36,521 nucleotides of DNA from Fredinandcohnia quinoae (GTDB lineage: Bacteria > Bacillota > Bacilli > Bacillales > Bacillaceae_L), in the NCBI RefSeq assembly GCF_022427965.1, contig NZ_JAKTTI010000040.1, forward strand, positions 1 to 36,521. Direction: 5' to 3'. A model generated the notes under the pieces. It worked only from the letters and a program-made list of their open reading frames with translations, made no database searches and had not been told where the DNA came from. The position numbers and the translations under genes were made by a program. The first letter of the stretch is position 1, and every line of letters begins with the position of its first letter. Shown here piece by piece: positions 1-8,979 of this stretch.

Positions 1-53
1 ATGAAAAAAAACTGTAGGCAAACTCGAAAATCTTCGAGTTTGTCTACAGTCTG
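1..53. repeat. Palindromic terminator-like repeat, left copy
   Basis: This 53-bp sequence is the exact reverse complement of 36467-36519. It is a near-perfect palindrome (arms CTGTAGRCAAACTCGAA with one mismatch and a 4-nt loop) followed, reading outward, by eight T residues. Both copies face outward and sit at the window ends, which suggests a dispersed repeat at which the assembly broke. It also acts as the second of two hairpins downstream of pepF. Confidence 0.85.
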
Positions 54-78
54 AGGCACCTACTTGTAAGGTGCCTTA
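11..78 (-). terminator. Double hairpin terminator of pepF
   Basis: On the minus strand, just past the pepF stop, a first hairpin (AGGCACCT/AGGTGCCT, 54-76) is followed by a 17-bp stem (11-50) and a run of eight T residues. The second stem plus T-run is a textbook Rho-independent terminator. The first stem has no T-run of its own. Confidence 0.8.
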
Positions 79-84
79 AATCTG

Positions 85-1878
85 TTATTTTGTTGCTTCT
101 AAAAATTCTTCGACATCTTTTATAGAAAGTTTTACTGCTTTCTCCCAGAAATCCCGCTGTGTTAAATCTACCCCAAGATGCTTTGCAGCTAAATCTTCAA
201 CGGTCATACTTGCAGTATCCTTTAGTAAGGCTATATATTTTTCCTCATAATCAGTACCTTCTTCGAGTGCTTTTGCGTAAATCCCCATTGAAAATAGGTA
301 TCCAAAAGTATAAGGGAAGTTATAGAAAGGTACACCAGTTATATAGAAATGCATTTTAGATGCCCAAAATTGAGGATGGTACTCATCTAATGCACCACAA
401 TATGCTTCCTGTTGTGCTTTTAGCATAAGTTCGTTCAGACGTTCTGAACTAACAATACCCTGTTTGCGTTCCTCATAAAAGGAAGTCTCAAATATGAAAC
501 GAGCATGAATATTCATATAGAAGGCTACACTTCTTTGGATTTTATCTTCTAGTAACGCAATGCGTTCATCTTCATTTTTGGCATTTTTTACAGAAGCATC
601 TGCAACGATCATCTCCGCAAAGGTAGAAGCAGTTTCAGCAACATTCATTGCATAGCTTCGATTTAAGGTATGAACACCTGCCATTGCTTCTTGGTGAAAT
701 GCATGTCCAAGTTCATGTGCTAAAGTAGAAACATTTGAAGGAGTTCCAGAGAATGTCATAAAAATGCGTGACTGATTACTTTCCGGGAAGCTCGTACAAA
801 AGCCTCCTGGTCTTTTACCAGGTCTATCCTCTGCTTCAATCCAGCTATCCTCAAATGCTTTCTTAGTAAATGCTGTCAGCTTTGGTCCGAATTTACTAAA
901 TTGCTCTACTATAAATTCTGCACCTTCTTGGTATGTAACCTTACTCTCTGTTTTACCAATCGGAGCATCGAGATCATACCAGCTTAATTTATCTTGACCT
1001 AACAACTTTGCTTTACGATTTAGATATTCAACAAATGGAGCTTTGTGTTCTGTAATCACTGCCCACATCGTATCGAGTGTTTGCTTAGTCATTCGATTAA
1101 TATCAAGTGGTTCATCCAACACATTTTCCCAACCTCTTGCTTTATACACCCCAAGACGGAATCCACCTAGATGATTCAGTGTAGCTCCGATATAATCAGT
1201 ATGATCCTCCCATGCTTTTTCCCATTGCTCAAACATTGCCTTTCGCACTTGGCGATCAGAACTAGAGAATTTATTGAATGCTTGACCAACTGATAAATAC
1301 TGTGTTTCTCCATTATCTTCAAAAGGAACTTTGATCTTTCCGACAATTGTATTATATTGCTGACCCCAAGCATGATATCCATCCACACTTAGTGAGTTAA
1401 TTAAATTTTCTTGCTCCAATGAAAGCTTTTCCTTCGCTCTCTTTCTTCTTTCCTCTAAAATATATGAAAGCTCACTAAAAGGCTCCTCTGATAAAAGACC
1501 AGTCCAAACATCTTGATCAATTTTAATTAACTTTTGATCTAGCGCCGTTAATACCGATGTTAATGCTGCACTTAATTGTGTGATTTTCCCTTGAAGTAGA
1601 GAAGCTCTTTTATCTGTTGTATCTTGCGCAGTTAAGCAGCTAACAAATGCCCCTGCTTGACGTAATTTTTTGAAAGTCGATTGAAAGCAATTAATTACCT
1701 CTACTAATGATGCTTTGTTATCTACTGTTGTTGATATAGAAAAGGCCTCCACCAATTCATTAAAATCCTCTAACTGTGTGTGAAGTCCTTCTAAAAATAC
1801 CGCAAACTCTGGTGAATGACTCCCACCTTCAAAAAACACATCCAAATCCCATTTTTCTTCATATGTAGTTATAGTCAT
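85..1878 (-). CDS. pepF: Oligoendopeptidase F, M3 family metallopeptidase
   Basis: A cytosolic zinc endopeptidase of family M3 that cleaves short peptides. The 597-residue protein has the usual length for the pepF/M3 group. The zinc motif HELGH lies near residues 387-391, and the third ligand is expected in NVAETAS about 25 residues downstream. No signal peptide is seen. The ATG is preceded by AGAAGGGAGC at good spacing. The gene is monocistronic and divergent from the germination operon, with a TATAAT-like -10 upstream and a double hairpin terminator downstream. The family assignment is firm. Which peptides it handles (general turnover, signal peptide fragments or peptide pheromones) cannot be told from the sequence. 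Confidence 0.93.
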   Translation of the reverse strand: MTITTYEEKWDLDVFFEGGSHSPEFAVFLEGLHTQLEDFNELVEAFSISTTVDNKASLVEVINCFQSTFKKLRQAGAFVSCLTAQDTTDKRASLLQGKITQLSAALTSVLTALDQKLIKIDQDVWTGLLSEEPFSELSYILEERRKRAKEKLSLEQENLINSLSVDGYHAWGQQYNTIVGKIKVPFEDNGETQYLSVGQAFNKFSSSDRQVRKAMFEQWEKAWEDHTDYIGATLNHLGGFRLGVYKARGWENVLDEPLDINRMTKQTLDTMWAVITEHKAPFVEYLNRKAKLLGQDKLSWYDLDAPIGKTESKVTYQEGAEFIVEQFSKFGPKLTAFTKKAFEDSWIEAEDRPGKRPGGFCTSFPESNQSRIFMTFSGTPSNVSTLAHELGHAFHQEAMAGVHTLNRSYAMNVAETASTFAEMIVADASVKNAKNEDERIALLEDKIQRSVAFYMNIHARFIFETSFYEERKQGIVSSERLNELMLKAQQEAYCGALDEYHPQFWASKMHFYITGVPFYNFPYTFGYLFSMGIYAKALEEGTDYEEKYIALLKDTASMTVEDLAAKHLGVDLTQRDFWEKAVKLSIKDVEEFLEATK

Positions 1879-1943
1879 AATCCAAGCTCCCTTCTATGTA
1901 TCATTCAAAATTATTTAGCCTTCCTAAATAAAATGATGTTTTT

Positions 1944-1972
1944 ATTATAATCGCTTTTTTATAAAAATTCTA
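1944..1972 (-). promoter_or_regulatory. Possible pepF promoter
   Basis: A perfect TATAAT lies on the minus strand at 1944-1949, about 70 bases before the pepF start. The -35 position (TAGAAT at 17-bp spacing) matches the SigA consensus poorly, so the call rests on the -10 alone. Confidence 0.4.
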
Positions 1973-2070
1973 TAATTTCAAATTAACTTTTCTATTACCA
2001 ATAAATATCAGTACATGCATTAAATTCATATTCTGTGGAAAACTGAAGAAAAAAGCTCGGAGTGCAAACT

Positions 2071-3612
2071 ATGAATAAACAATCTATTCAAAAATATTTC
2101 GATAAGTTCAAAGAAAAGAAAACTTATCCGGAGCAGGATTCAACTGAGGATATCGAAAGAAAACAGCAAAAAATTGATCCCATTTTAGAGAATACTATTG
2201 CGATCTTTAAAAAGATTTATTCTGTACCCGATAATAGTGACTTGAAGATCCATAACTTCACAATTAATGGATTGAATAAAAATGCCGTCTTACTATTTTT
2301 TTCAACTATTTCTGATATTAAGATGATTAACGAGCACATTATTGAGCCTTTAGTATCAAATAAAGATTCCTCAAAAACGATTGAGGATATTATATCCGTT
2401 CAATCGATGCAAGCAATCGATATTATTGATGAAGCTGTACAAGGAATAAACGGCGGCAATGCAACATTATTTGTTAATGGTGAAAAAAAGGCATATTTGT
2501 TCGGTACTTCTAATTTTCAAAGTAGATCTGTTGAAAAGGCAGAAAATGAAACAATTGTTAAAGGTCCTAAAGAAGCATTTAATGAAAAAGCTACAACGAA
2601 TATTTCGTTAGTTAGAAAAAAAATTAAAAATGAAAATTTAATTGTGGAAGAAACAACAATTTCCAAACGGTCACATAATGAACTTTATCTTCTTTATATA
2701 AAAGACCTTGCAAATGATAAATTGGTAAAAAACATAAAGAAAAGAGTAAGTTCTTTAGATGTTGATGCTATACAGAATCTTAGCCTTTTAGAACAGTATA
2801 TCGAGGAAAGACCTATATCTGTTTTTCCAAGCATATTGTATACCGAAAGACCTGACAGGGCTGCATCATTTCTTGAAGATGGATATATTGTTTTACTCAT
2901 GAATAATTCACCATCTTGTTTAATACTCCCTGCAACATTTTGGTCATTTATTCATAATCCTGAAGATCATTACTTACGATTTATATATGGTAACTTCACG
3001 AGAATCCTCAGAGTATTTGCGTTATTTGTTACCCTTTTTGCATCAGCAATTTATGTTTCAATTACAAATTATCATGCCGAAATGGTTCCTACAGATTTAT
3101 TATTTGCAATTGCCTCAACTAGGGAAAAGGTCCCCTTTCCTGCCTTTGTTGAAGTTCTCATGATGGAAATAGCTTTTGAGCTAATTCGTGAAGCTGGTCT
3201 GAGGGTCCCAACTCCTATTGGACCGACAATCGGGATTGTAGGTGCACTAATTTTAGGACAAGCAGCCGTCCAAGCAAACGTCGTAAGTCCAATTGTCGTG
3301 ATAGTGGTGGCATTAAGTGGTGTCAGTTCCTTCACTGTCGGGGATATTAGTATGAATTTTGCTGTTCGGATGATTCGATTTCTCTTTATAATATCTGCAG
3401 GTCTTTTTGGGATATATGGAATGACAGCTACTTTTACAGCAGGACTCTTTTACATGGTTTCAATTAAATCATTTGGAGTACCGTACTTAGCACCAATGTC
3501 ACCAAAATATGTATCCGCTAAAGACACAATCCTGAGACACTTATTAAACAAAGAAAAAATACGACCAGGATATGTTAAACCAAAAGACATTATTAAGAAA
3601 TCAGAGGAATAG
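2071..3612 (+). CDS. GerA-family germinant receptor subunit A
   Basis: The A subunit of a spore germinant receptor, an inner-spore-membrane protein of the GerAA/GerBA/GerKA family. At 513 residues it has the usual architecture: a long polar N-terminal region (to about residue 300), a cluster of hydrophobic segments (about 305-465) and a polar basic C-terminal tail. The frame opens at a GTG at 2062, but the ATG at 2071 has CGGAG eight bases before it, so I start there. It is the first gene of an A-B-C-D operon. The order A-B-C resembles gerA and gerB rather than the A-C-B order of B. subtilis gerK, so I give no specific symbol. The germinant cannot be predicted from the sequence. Expression in the forespore under SigG is expected for the family but no clear promoter was seen. 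Confidence 0.92.
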   Translation: MNKQSIQKYFDKFKEKKTYPEQDSTEDIERKQQKIDPILENTIAIFKKIYSVPDNSDLKIHNFTINGLNKNAVLLFFSTISDIKMINEHIIEPLVSNKDSSKTIEDIISVQSMQAIDIIDEAVQGINGGNATLFVNGEKKAYLFGTSNFQSRSVEKAENETIVKGPKEAFNEKATTNISLVRKKIKNENLIVEETTISKRSHNELYLLYIKDLANDKLVKNIKKRVSSLDVDAIQNLSLLEQYIEERPISVFPSILYTERPDRAASFLEDGYIVLLMNNSPSCLILPATFWSFIHNPEDHYLRFIYGNFTRILRVFALFVTLFASAIYVSITNYHAEMVPTDLLFAIASTREKVPFPAFVEVLMMEIAFELIREAGLRVPTPIGPTIGIVGALILGQAAVQANVVSPIVVIVVALSGVSSFTVGDISMNFAVRMIRFLFIISAGLFGIYGMTATFTAGLFYMVSIKSFGVPYLAPMSPKYVSAKDTILRHLLNKEKIRPGYVKPKDIIKKSEE

Positions 3613-4725
3613 GTGAATATGAAGGAACAAAAAGGAAAAATTGGGATAAGAGAATATGTCGCAATTATCCTTCTTACTGTCGGAGTAAAACTATCAGATG
3701 ATACACCTGCAATTATTATTGAGCATGTAGATAGCGCCTTATGGATTGTTCCACTTTTGATTGGATTACTATCTTTTATTCCGATCTATTTACTTATAAA
3801 AGTAATAACAACATATAAAAACAAAAATCTGCATGATGTAATTCTTCATCTATTCGGTAGGTATCTGGGGGTTGTAATATCATTAGGCTTATTACTTATG
3901 GGTACTGCTTCGTTAATCGTAGATTCAGCTGTCTATGTGGATATTCTTGGGACAATGTACTACACTGAAACACCTTCAATCATCATTTATTGTGTATTAG
4001 TGGCAATTTGTGCTTATGGTGGAAAAAAGGGATTAGAACAAATTGGATCTGTTGCATGGTTAGTGCTTTTTTATGTGAAAATATCCCTTCTAATGGCTCT
4101 TATTTTAACACTGCGAAATAGTAATCTTTCATTTATGTTTCCGATCTTAGGTTCGGGAGGATGGGAGATTATTAAGGAGAGCACCTCACACATTTCGATA
4201 TATGGTGATTTTTTTTATTTAGGGCTAATTGCACCTTATTTAACATCAGCTAAAGTATTTAAAAAAGGGACACTACTTGCATTACTCATTATTACAATTG
4301 AGTTGAGCTTGTCCTTTTTAATTTATATTTTCTTATTTGATTACCCTTCATTAAAAATGCTTAATTACCCTTATCACGAAATTATTAGGTACATTAGTGT
4401 TGGTTTTTTAACTAATATTGAAACATTCTTTTTACCAATATGGCTACTTGCCGCTTTTGTTCGTTTTTCATTTTATTTATATTTAATATCACTCTTTTTG
4501 GGTGGAATCTTTAATATAAAAAATTTCGAATATCTTATTCCGACAATCGCAACAATTATTGTAATCATTGGGATGGTACCTGAATCCCCAACCTTTACTA
4601 TCTTTTTTCTAAGGGAACGCCTATTGTACATCATCAGTCCTTTATTTATTATACTACCATGCTTAATGTGGTTACTCGCGAAAATTAAAGGGGATCTCAA
4701 ACATGAAAAGGATACAAAATCTTAA
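3613..4725 (+). CDS. GerB-family spore germination permease (subunit B)
   Basis: The integral membrane B subunit of the germinant receptor, in the spore permease family of the amino acid-polyamine-organocation superfamily. The 370 residues contain about ten hydrophobic segments, typical of GerAB and GerKB, and in characterised receptors this subunit binds the germinant. The GTG start immediately follows the stop of the A gene and has AGAGG five bases upstream. An ATG two codons later (3619) is an equally plausible start. The 3' end overlaps the C gene by 23 bases, which implies translational coupling. Confidence 0.92.
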   Translation: MNMKEQKGKIGIREYVAIILLTVGVKLSDDTPAIIIEHVDSALWIVPLLIGLLSFIPIYLLIKVITTYKNKNLHDVILHLFGRYLGVVISLGLLLMGTASLIVDSAVYVDILGTMYYTETPSIIIYCVLVAICAYGGKKGLEQIGSVAWLVLFYVKISLLMALILTLRNSNLSFMFPILGSGGWEIIKESTSHISIYGDFFYLGLIAPYLTSAKVFKKGTLLALLIITIELSLSFLIYIFLFDYPSLKMLNYPYHEIIRYISVGFLTNIETFFLPIWLLAAFVRFSFYLYLISLFLGGIFNIKNFEYLIPTIATIIVIIGMVPESPTFTIFFLRERLLYIISPLFIILPCLMWLLAKIKGDLKHEKDTKS

Positions 4726-5956
4726 TAAAATACTTCCATTCATTATTTTGACTTTTTTATTAACTGGTTGCTGGTCCCAAAAGGAAATAGATAAAAGTGC
4801 ATATGTCATCGGAATTGGAATAGACAAATCAGAACAACAAGGAAAAATAAAGGTTACTTATTTAATCTCTAATCCAGAGGTTGGCTCAACACAAGAAGGT
4901 GGAAATACAAATGAACCCCCACAAGAAATAATTACGATTGAAGCAAATAGTATTATCGATTCAAGGGACGTAGCAAATGCAGTCGTTGCAAAAGAAATAA
5001 CCTATGATATATTAGATGTTATTATCGTATCAGAGGAACTCGCAAAGGAAAAGGACTTCATTCGTTGGATATATGATACAACAAAGGATCGAGAAATACG
5101 CCGCGATACAAAACTCATCATTACGAAAGAGAATGCCAGTGAATTTATAACAAGAAATAAACCAAAGCTTGAGACAAGACTGCATAAATATTTTGAGATT
5201 TTACTTAATCATACAAATAATATTGGTCTTGTACCAAAATCAGAACTACATACTTTTTTCAGAATTACAGAGTCAGGTGCTGATCTTTTTTTAGCAATCT
5301 ATGCGACGACAATAAAGGAAGAACATATTGAGAGAAAAGACGATGATTCACTGATTGCCGGTGAATTGAAGGTGGAGGGAAATACCAATCCGACTCAATT
5401 TTTAGGTTCAGCCGTTTTCAAAAATGGTCAAATGATTGCCAAACTATCGGCAGAGGAAACAAGGCTTTCACAATTATTAAATAAAGCGATGATTAAGGCT
5501 GACTTTTTAACTTCTTTTCCAGACCCTTTCATGAAAAAGTCAATGATCACAGCAAAAATACAACAAATTTCACAACCTGAAGTTAAAATTGATGTTACAA
5601 AGAAACCACCCTCGATAGCAGCAACTATTCCGCTAGAAGTTGAAATATTAACAGATCATGCAATGATTAACTATGCTAAAAATAGGGATAAAAGGGATGA
5701 TTTGAAGAAATATTTGAAAAATAGAATTGAAGAAAAATATGTCAAGCTTATTAAGCGAACCCAAGATGATTTTAAGGGGCAACCATTTGGATTTTCTTTG
5801 CCCGCTAGAAAATATTTTTTGACCATTCCTCAATTCGAAGCATATGATTGGATGCATTCTTATCCCGATGCTGATGTTAAAGTTAGTGTGGATATTACCT
5901 TCGGCGAATTTGGGAGACAAAGTGAATTACCATCTTACGGAGGGATACGAGATTAA
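4703..5956 (+). CDS. GerC-family germinant receptor lipoprotein (subunit C)
   Basis: The C subunit of the receptor, a lipoprotein on the outer face of the inner spore membrane. The N-terminus is a lipoprotein signal: basic residues, a hydrophobic stretch and the lipobox LTGC with the lipidated cysteine at residue 23. The following CWSQKEID and the YVIGIGID segment are typical of GerAC/GerKC proteins, and 417 residues is a normal length. AAGGGG precedes the ATG at about 8 bases. The start lies inside the B gene, and the stop is three bases before the small D gene. Confidence 0.93.
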   Translation: MKRIQNLNKILPFIILTFLLTGCWSQKEIDKSAYVIGIGIDKSEQQGKIKVTYLISNPEVGSTQEGGNTNEPPQEIITIEANSIIDSRDVANAVVAKEITYDILDVIIVSEELAKEKDFIRWIYDTTKDREIRRDTKLIITKENASEFITRNKPKLETRLHKYFEILLNHTNNIGLVPKSELHTFFRITESGADLFLAIYATTIKEEHIERKDDDSLIAGELKVEGNTNPTQFLGSAVFKNGQMIAKLSAEETRLSQLLNKAMIKADFLTSFPDPFMKKSMITAKIQQISQPEVKIDVTKKPPSIAATIPLEVEILTDHAMINYAKNRDKRDDLKKYLKNRIEEKYVKLIKRTQDDFKGQPFGFSLPARKYFLTIPQFEAYDWMHSYPDADVKVSVDITFGEFGRQSELPSYGGIRD

Positions 5957-5959
5957 GTT

Positions 5960-6118
5960 ATGAATATTTTTATTTTTATAGTTGTATTCGCAGTATTTAT
6001 TTATACAGTTGGTTTTTCCATTTCGCTATGGAAGGATATGAATAAAATAGGTTCCATCATGGTATTCATACTTGCACTTGTCGTAATTATTGTACCTTTC
6101 TTTACAATTATTAAATAA
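5960..6118 (+). CDS. Small two-helix membrane protein, likely receptor D subunit
   Basis: A 52-residue reading frame beginning three bases after the C-subunit stop. It encodes two hydrophobic helices (about residues 3-21 and 33-50) joined by a short polar turn with WKDMNK. Size, topology and position match the D proteins that accompany many Bacillus germinant receptor operons and modulate receptor function. The Shine-Dalgarno GGAGGG lies 15 bases upstream inside the C gene, longer than usual, so translation may depend on coupling to the C gene. The protein is recognised by context rather than by a conserved motif. Confidence 0.7.
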   Translation: MNIFIFIVVFAVFIYTVGFSISLWKDMNKIGSIMVFILALVVIIVPFFTIIK

Positions 6119-6212
6119 GATAAAATTTGAAACAGAACAATACCGTATCTCTTATCACTTTCCAATAAGTTATTTCATAACCTAATGTAACGTAGGTTGG
6201 AGGGGATTAGAT

Positions 6213-6455
6213 ATGAACGATCGATATATGATTGGACCAATTAAAATAAATAGTCAATCAGGTAATTCTTCTGTCAACTTCGGTGACGCTTCAATCGCGA
6301 ATAACTCTGTAACAAAAAAAGGACAAGGGAATGCTCTAGGAATTGGCGACTTATCCTCTGTATTTGCCCCAATGAATAATCGTTGGATAGATAATGATGT
6401 CTCTGATCAAAACTCAGGAAATAGCCCAAGTGAAAACAATCCATTACAAACATAA
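6213..6455 (+). CDS. GerPA/GerPF-like spore germination protein
   Basis: An 80-residue protein whose N-terminal half (IGPIKINSQSGNSSVNFGDA) matches the GerPA/GerPF family signature of a glycine- and serine-rich GPIKI...V.FGDA pattern. GerP proteins are laid down in the spore coat and help germinants pass to the inner membrane. GGAGGGG lies eight bases before the ATG. Unlike the classical six-gene gerP operon, this copy stands alone right after a germinant receptor operon. The C-terminal 30 residues are polar and low in complexity, and are not needed for the family match. Confidence 0.8.
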   Translation: MNDRYMIGPIKINSQSGNSSVNFGDASIANNSVTKKGQGNALGIGDLSSVFAPMNNRWIDNDVSDQNSGNSPSENNPLQT

Positions 6456-6474
6456 GCAAATAAAACAAACGCAA

Positions 6475-6506
6475 AGGGTATATTCCTTTTTTATGGAATA
6501 TACCCT
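6475..6506. terminator. Bidirectional hairpin between gerP-like gene and ktrB
   Basis: Arms AGGGTATATTCC and GGAATATACCCT form a perfect 12-bp stem between two convergent genes. The T-rich flank (TTTGCGTTTGTTTT) is on the minus strand, so it fits best as the ktrB terminator, but it may serve both. Confidence 0.75.
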
Positions 6507-6522
6507 ACTATAATTGTCATAC

Positions 6523-7845
6523 TTAACCTGTTAAAATATCTTCGTTTGGATATTTAATCTTTCCTTTTTCTGGTCTAGCTAAAGAGAATACTAGTGTTAG
6601 GGGCCCAAGCTTTCCTAAAAACATCATAAAAATGATGACAATTTTGCCTACAATTGTTAAACTAGCCGTTATCCCCATCGTTAACCCAACAGTTCCAAAT
6701 GCTGAAATTACCTCAAAAAGGATTGGGAGGAATCCCGCGTCTTCGGTTACATTTAAAATAAAAACAGCAAGGAAAATAAAGAGAACCGCAATGGAAGATA
6801 TTGCGAGCGCACGAAATAATAATGGTAGTGCAATCGATCTTTTTGCGATTACTATGTCCTGTTTACCTTTTAAAAAGGATAGGACTCCTAATACGATAAT
6901 TAAAAAAGTTGTTAACTTAATCCCGCCACCTGTTGAAGCACTGCCAGCCCCAACAAACATTAATAACAACATGAGTAAGATGGTTGATTCATCTAAACCA
7001 GCTATATCTAATGTATTAAACCCCGCTGTTCTTGGTGACACGGCTTGAAAATAGGAAGCCCACAATTTATCTCCAAGAGAATGTAAACTTCCCAACGTAT
7101 TCGGATTTGAATATTCAAGAGCAAAAATCAAAAACATTGCAGCAAGATTAATGATAAAGGTCCCAACAATCATTATTTTTGAATGTAGACTTAATTTTTT
7201 GAAGCTCTTTTTATATTTGATGTCTGACAAAACGGTAAAACCGATTCCTCCAATAATAACCAATGATGTGATTGCAATGTTCACAATTGGATTTCCTACA
7301 TAACCTATTAAATTATCAGACCACAAACCGATTCCAGCGTTATTAAATGCTGCGATTGAATGAAAGAAACTATAATATAGTCCTTTACCCCATCCTAAAT
7401 CAGGAACCCAACTAAATGATAAAAGAATCATTCCAATTAACTCAATCGCTAAGGAGAAGATAAATAAATTTTTAACTAATAAAATAATACCCCCAACTGA
7501 AGTTGTATTTAATGCTTGTTGCACAATTAAACGTTCTTTAAAGCCAATTTTCCTACCAAGCATCAAATAAATTAATACTGCAAACGACATAATACCTAAT
7601 CCACCCAGTTGAATAAGTGAAACAATTACGATTTCACCAAATAATGTATAAGACTGAGCAGTATCGACTACAACAAGCCCTGTAACAGTCATCGCAGAAG
7701 TAGCCGTGAATAAGGCATCGATCCACCGTATCCCCTCGGTAGTTGCAAAAGGTAATTTTAGCAAGCAAGTTCCCAATAATATAAAACTTATAAAAATTAG
7801 AATAAGTAATTGATAAGGGGAAATCTTAAGTATTCTATTTTTCAT
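6523..7845 (-). CDS. ktrB: Ktr potassium channel subunit KtrB (TrkH family)
   Basis: The membrane subunit of the sodium-dependent KtrAB potassium uptake system. The 440 residues carry the repeated membrane-pore-membrane plan of the TrkH/KtrB family. One filter segment is visible in GSASTGGGIKLTT, and AFNNAGIGL is a typical pore loop. The ATG has GGAG seven bases upstream, formed by the last codons of ktrA, so the two genes are tightly coupled. The whole operon sits behind a c-di-AMP riboswitch, which fits potassium import being repressed when c-di-AMP is high. Confidence 0.93.
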   Translation of the reverse strand: MKNRILKISPYQLLILIFISFILLGTCLLKLPFATTEGIRWIDALFTATSAMTVTGLVVVDTAQSYTLFGEIVIVSLIQLGGLGIMSFAVLIYLMLGRKIGFKERLIVQQALNTTSVGGIILLVKNLFIFSLAIELIGMILLSFSWVPDLGWGKGLYYSFFHSIAAFNNAGIGLWSDNLIGYVGNPIVNIAITSLVIIGGIGFTVLSDIKYKKSFKKLSLHSKIMIVGTFIINLAAMFLIFALEYSNPNTLGSLHSLGDKLWASYFQAVSPRTAGFNTLDIAGLDESTILLMLLLMFVGAGSASTGGGIKLTTFLIIVLGVLSFLKGKQDIVIAKRSIALPLLFRALAISSIAVLFIFLAVFILNVTEDAGFLPILFEVISAFGTVGLTMGITASLTIVGKIVIIFMMFLGKLGPLTLVFSLARPEKGKIKYPNEDILTG

Positions 7846-7847
7846 AG

Positions 7848-8504
7848 TTATACTCCATGTTGCTCAAACCGATTAATATCTTGATTTTGTCCGATAACGA
7901 TTAAAATGTCCCCTTTTTGAATATTTTCTTCAGCTGCTGGGGATATCATAAAATCCTGTCCCCTTTGAATTCCAACGATATTACAGCCATACTTTGCCCT
8001 AATATCTAATTGTAGAAGAGTTTTATTATTGATTTTGTCTGTTACTTCAATCTCGGCTATACTATATTCTTTTGACAACTCAATATAATCAATAATTTTA
8101 TCTGAAACGATACGGTGTGCAATCCGATTTGCCATATCTCGTTCAGGCTGGATCACTCGATCAACTCCAATTTTCTGCAACACTTTATCATGATAGCTAT
8201 TATAAGCTTTGGCCCACACTTGAGGAATACCAATTTCTTTTAATACCAATGAAGTTAATATACTTGCTTCTATATCCTCACCAAATGAAACAAAAGCATG
8301 GTCAAAATTCCTTAATCCTAATCGCTTTAAAGTTAATTCATCAAGGGCATTTGCCTGAACAGAATGTGTTACATACTTTGAATATTCATTCACCCTATCA
8401 ATATCCTTATCAACCGCCAAAACTTCAACACCTAAATTTGCAAATTCCTTAACAAGGCAGCCCCCAAAACGTCCCAAACCAAATACAACAAATTGCTTCT
8501 TCAT
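7848..8504 (-). CDS. ktrA: Ktr regulatory subunit KtrA (RCK domain)
   Basis: The cytosolic gating ring subunit of the Ktr transporter. It has an N-terminal Rossmann RCK_N domain with GLGRFG near residues 9-14 that binds ATP/ADP or NAD, and a C-terminal RCK_C (TrkA_C) domain after about residue 135, which in this family binds c-di-AMP. At 218 residues it has a normal length. In detail the sequence is at least as close to KtrC as to KtrA of B. subtilis, but the gene sits in one operon with a KtrB, as ktrA does. AAGGG lies about 11 bases before the ATG. Confidence 0.92.
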   Translation of the reverse strand: MKKQFVVFGLGRFGGCLVKEFANLGVEVLAVDKDIDRVNEYSKYVTHSVQANALDELTLKRLGLRNFDHAFVSFGEDIEASILTSLVLKEIGIPQVWAKAYNSYHDKVLQKIGVDRVIQPERDMANRIAHRIVSDKIIDYIELSKEYSIAEIEVTDKINNKTLLQLDIRAKYGCNIVGIQRGQDFMISPAAEENIQKGDILIVIGQNQDINRFEQHGV

Positions 8505-8534
8505 GTTTTTTCTACCCTTCTATTGAAAAATGAA

Positions 8535-8566
8535 CATAAAAAAACCACTCCAAAAAAAGAATGGTC
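8535..8566 (-). terminator. Riboswitch-controlled terminator before ktrA
   Basis: On the minus strand CCATTC and GAGTGG enclose a T-rich loop and are followed by seven T residues. It lies directly after the c-di-AMP aptamer and before ktrA, so it is the likely expression platform: ligand binding would favour termination. Confidence 0.75.
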
Positions 8567-8569
8567 AAT

Positions 8570-8722
8570 GATATCATTAACCCTTCTCTCACAATCGCTT
8601 ACGGAGTTAGCTGTCGGATTAGGGATTGAGAGCATCCCTTCTTAACTTAAATTGTTAAGATTCACCCCAAGATAAACATCGAAGTTTATCAATAATGGTT
8701 CCCCCGTTCAATAATGATTCAG
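8570..8722 (-). promoter_or_regulatory. c-di-AMP riboswitch (ydaO/yuaA class)
   Basis: The minus strand carries the conserved blocks of the ydaO/yuaA aptamer in order: CGGGGGAACC, TGGGGTGAATC, AAGGGATGCTCTCA, CCTAATCCGACAGCTAAC and CGTAAGCG. An outer P1 stem can form between AATCATTA and TAATGAT. In B. subtilis this class precedes ktrA (yuaA) and turns expression off when c-di-AMP is high. Here it also precedes ktrA-ktrB and is followed by a terminator. Confidence 0.93.
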
Positions 8723-8755
8723 CACAAAGGTTTTTATTATTAAAATGATAAATAT

Positions 8756-8784
8756 AAAATACTCCTCTAGAAAGATCGTGTCAA
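8756..8784 (-). promoter_or_regulatory. SigA promoter of the ktrAB leader
   Basis: On the minus strand TTGACA (8779-8784) is separated by 17 bases from TATTTT (8756-8761). Transcription would begin around 8748, just ahead of the riboswitch. Confidence 0.7.
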
Positions 8785-8894
8785 TAATTATTTTTTTACA
8801 TCGTTGATTTCCTGCAGTTATAGGCAGTTATACCCCTACCCCTTTTAAAAGTTAATCGACTTATTGTTTAATGAAATTCTCCATTAAAAGAAAT

Positions 8895-8919
8895 TACCAC
8901 AGTCCTAATGACCGTGGTA
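8895..8919 (-). terminator. Terminator of the NTF2-like gene
   Basis: A hairpin with arms TACCAC(A)GTC and GAC(C)GTGGTA, followed on the minus strand by AATTTCTTTT. It ends the two-gene unit to its right. Confidence 0.65.
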
Positions 8920-8979
8920 GACCCAGATTTTATACTTATTATCTATCAACTCTTAATATCATCAACATTATCACGCATA

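Noticed and set aside
2000-2033. A possible SigG promoter before the germinant receptor operon (AATAAATA and CATATTC)
   Set aside because: Spacing is about 19 bases and both elements match weakly, so expectation rather than sequence would carry the call.
6632-7048. A 138-codon plus-strand frame inside ktrB
   Set aside because: Fully antisense to a clear KtrB gene, with biased composition typical of the reverse frame of a membrane protein.
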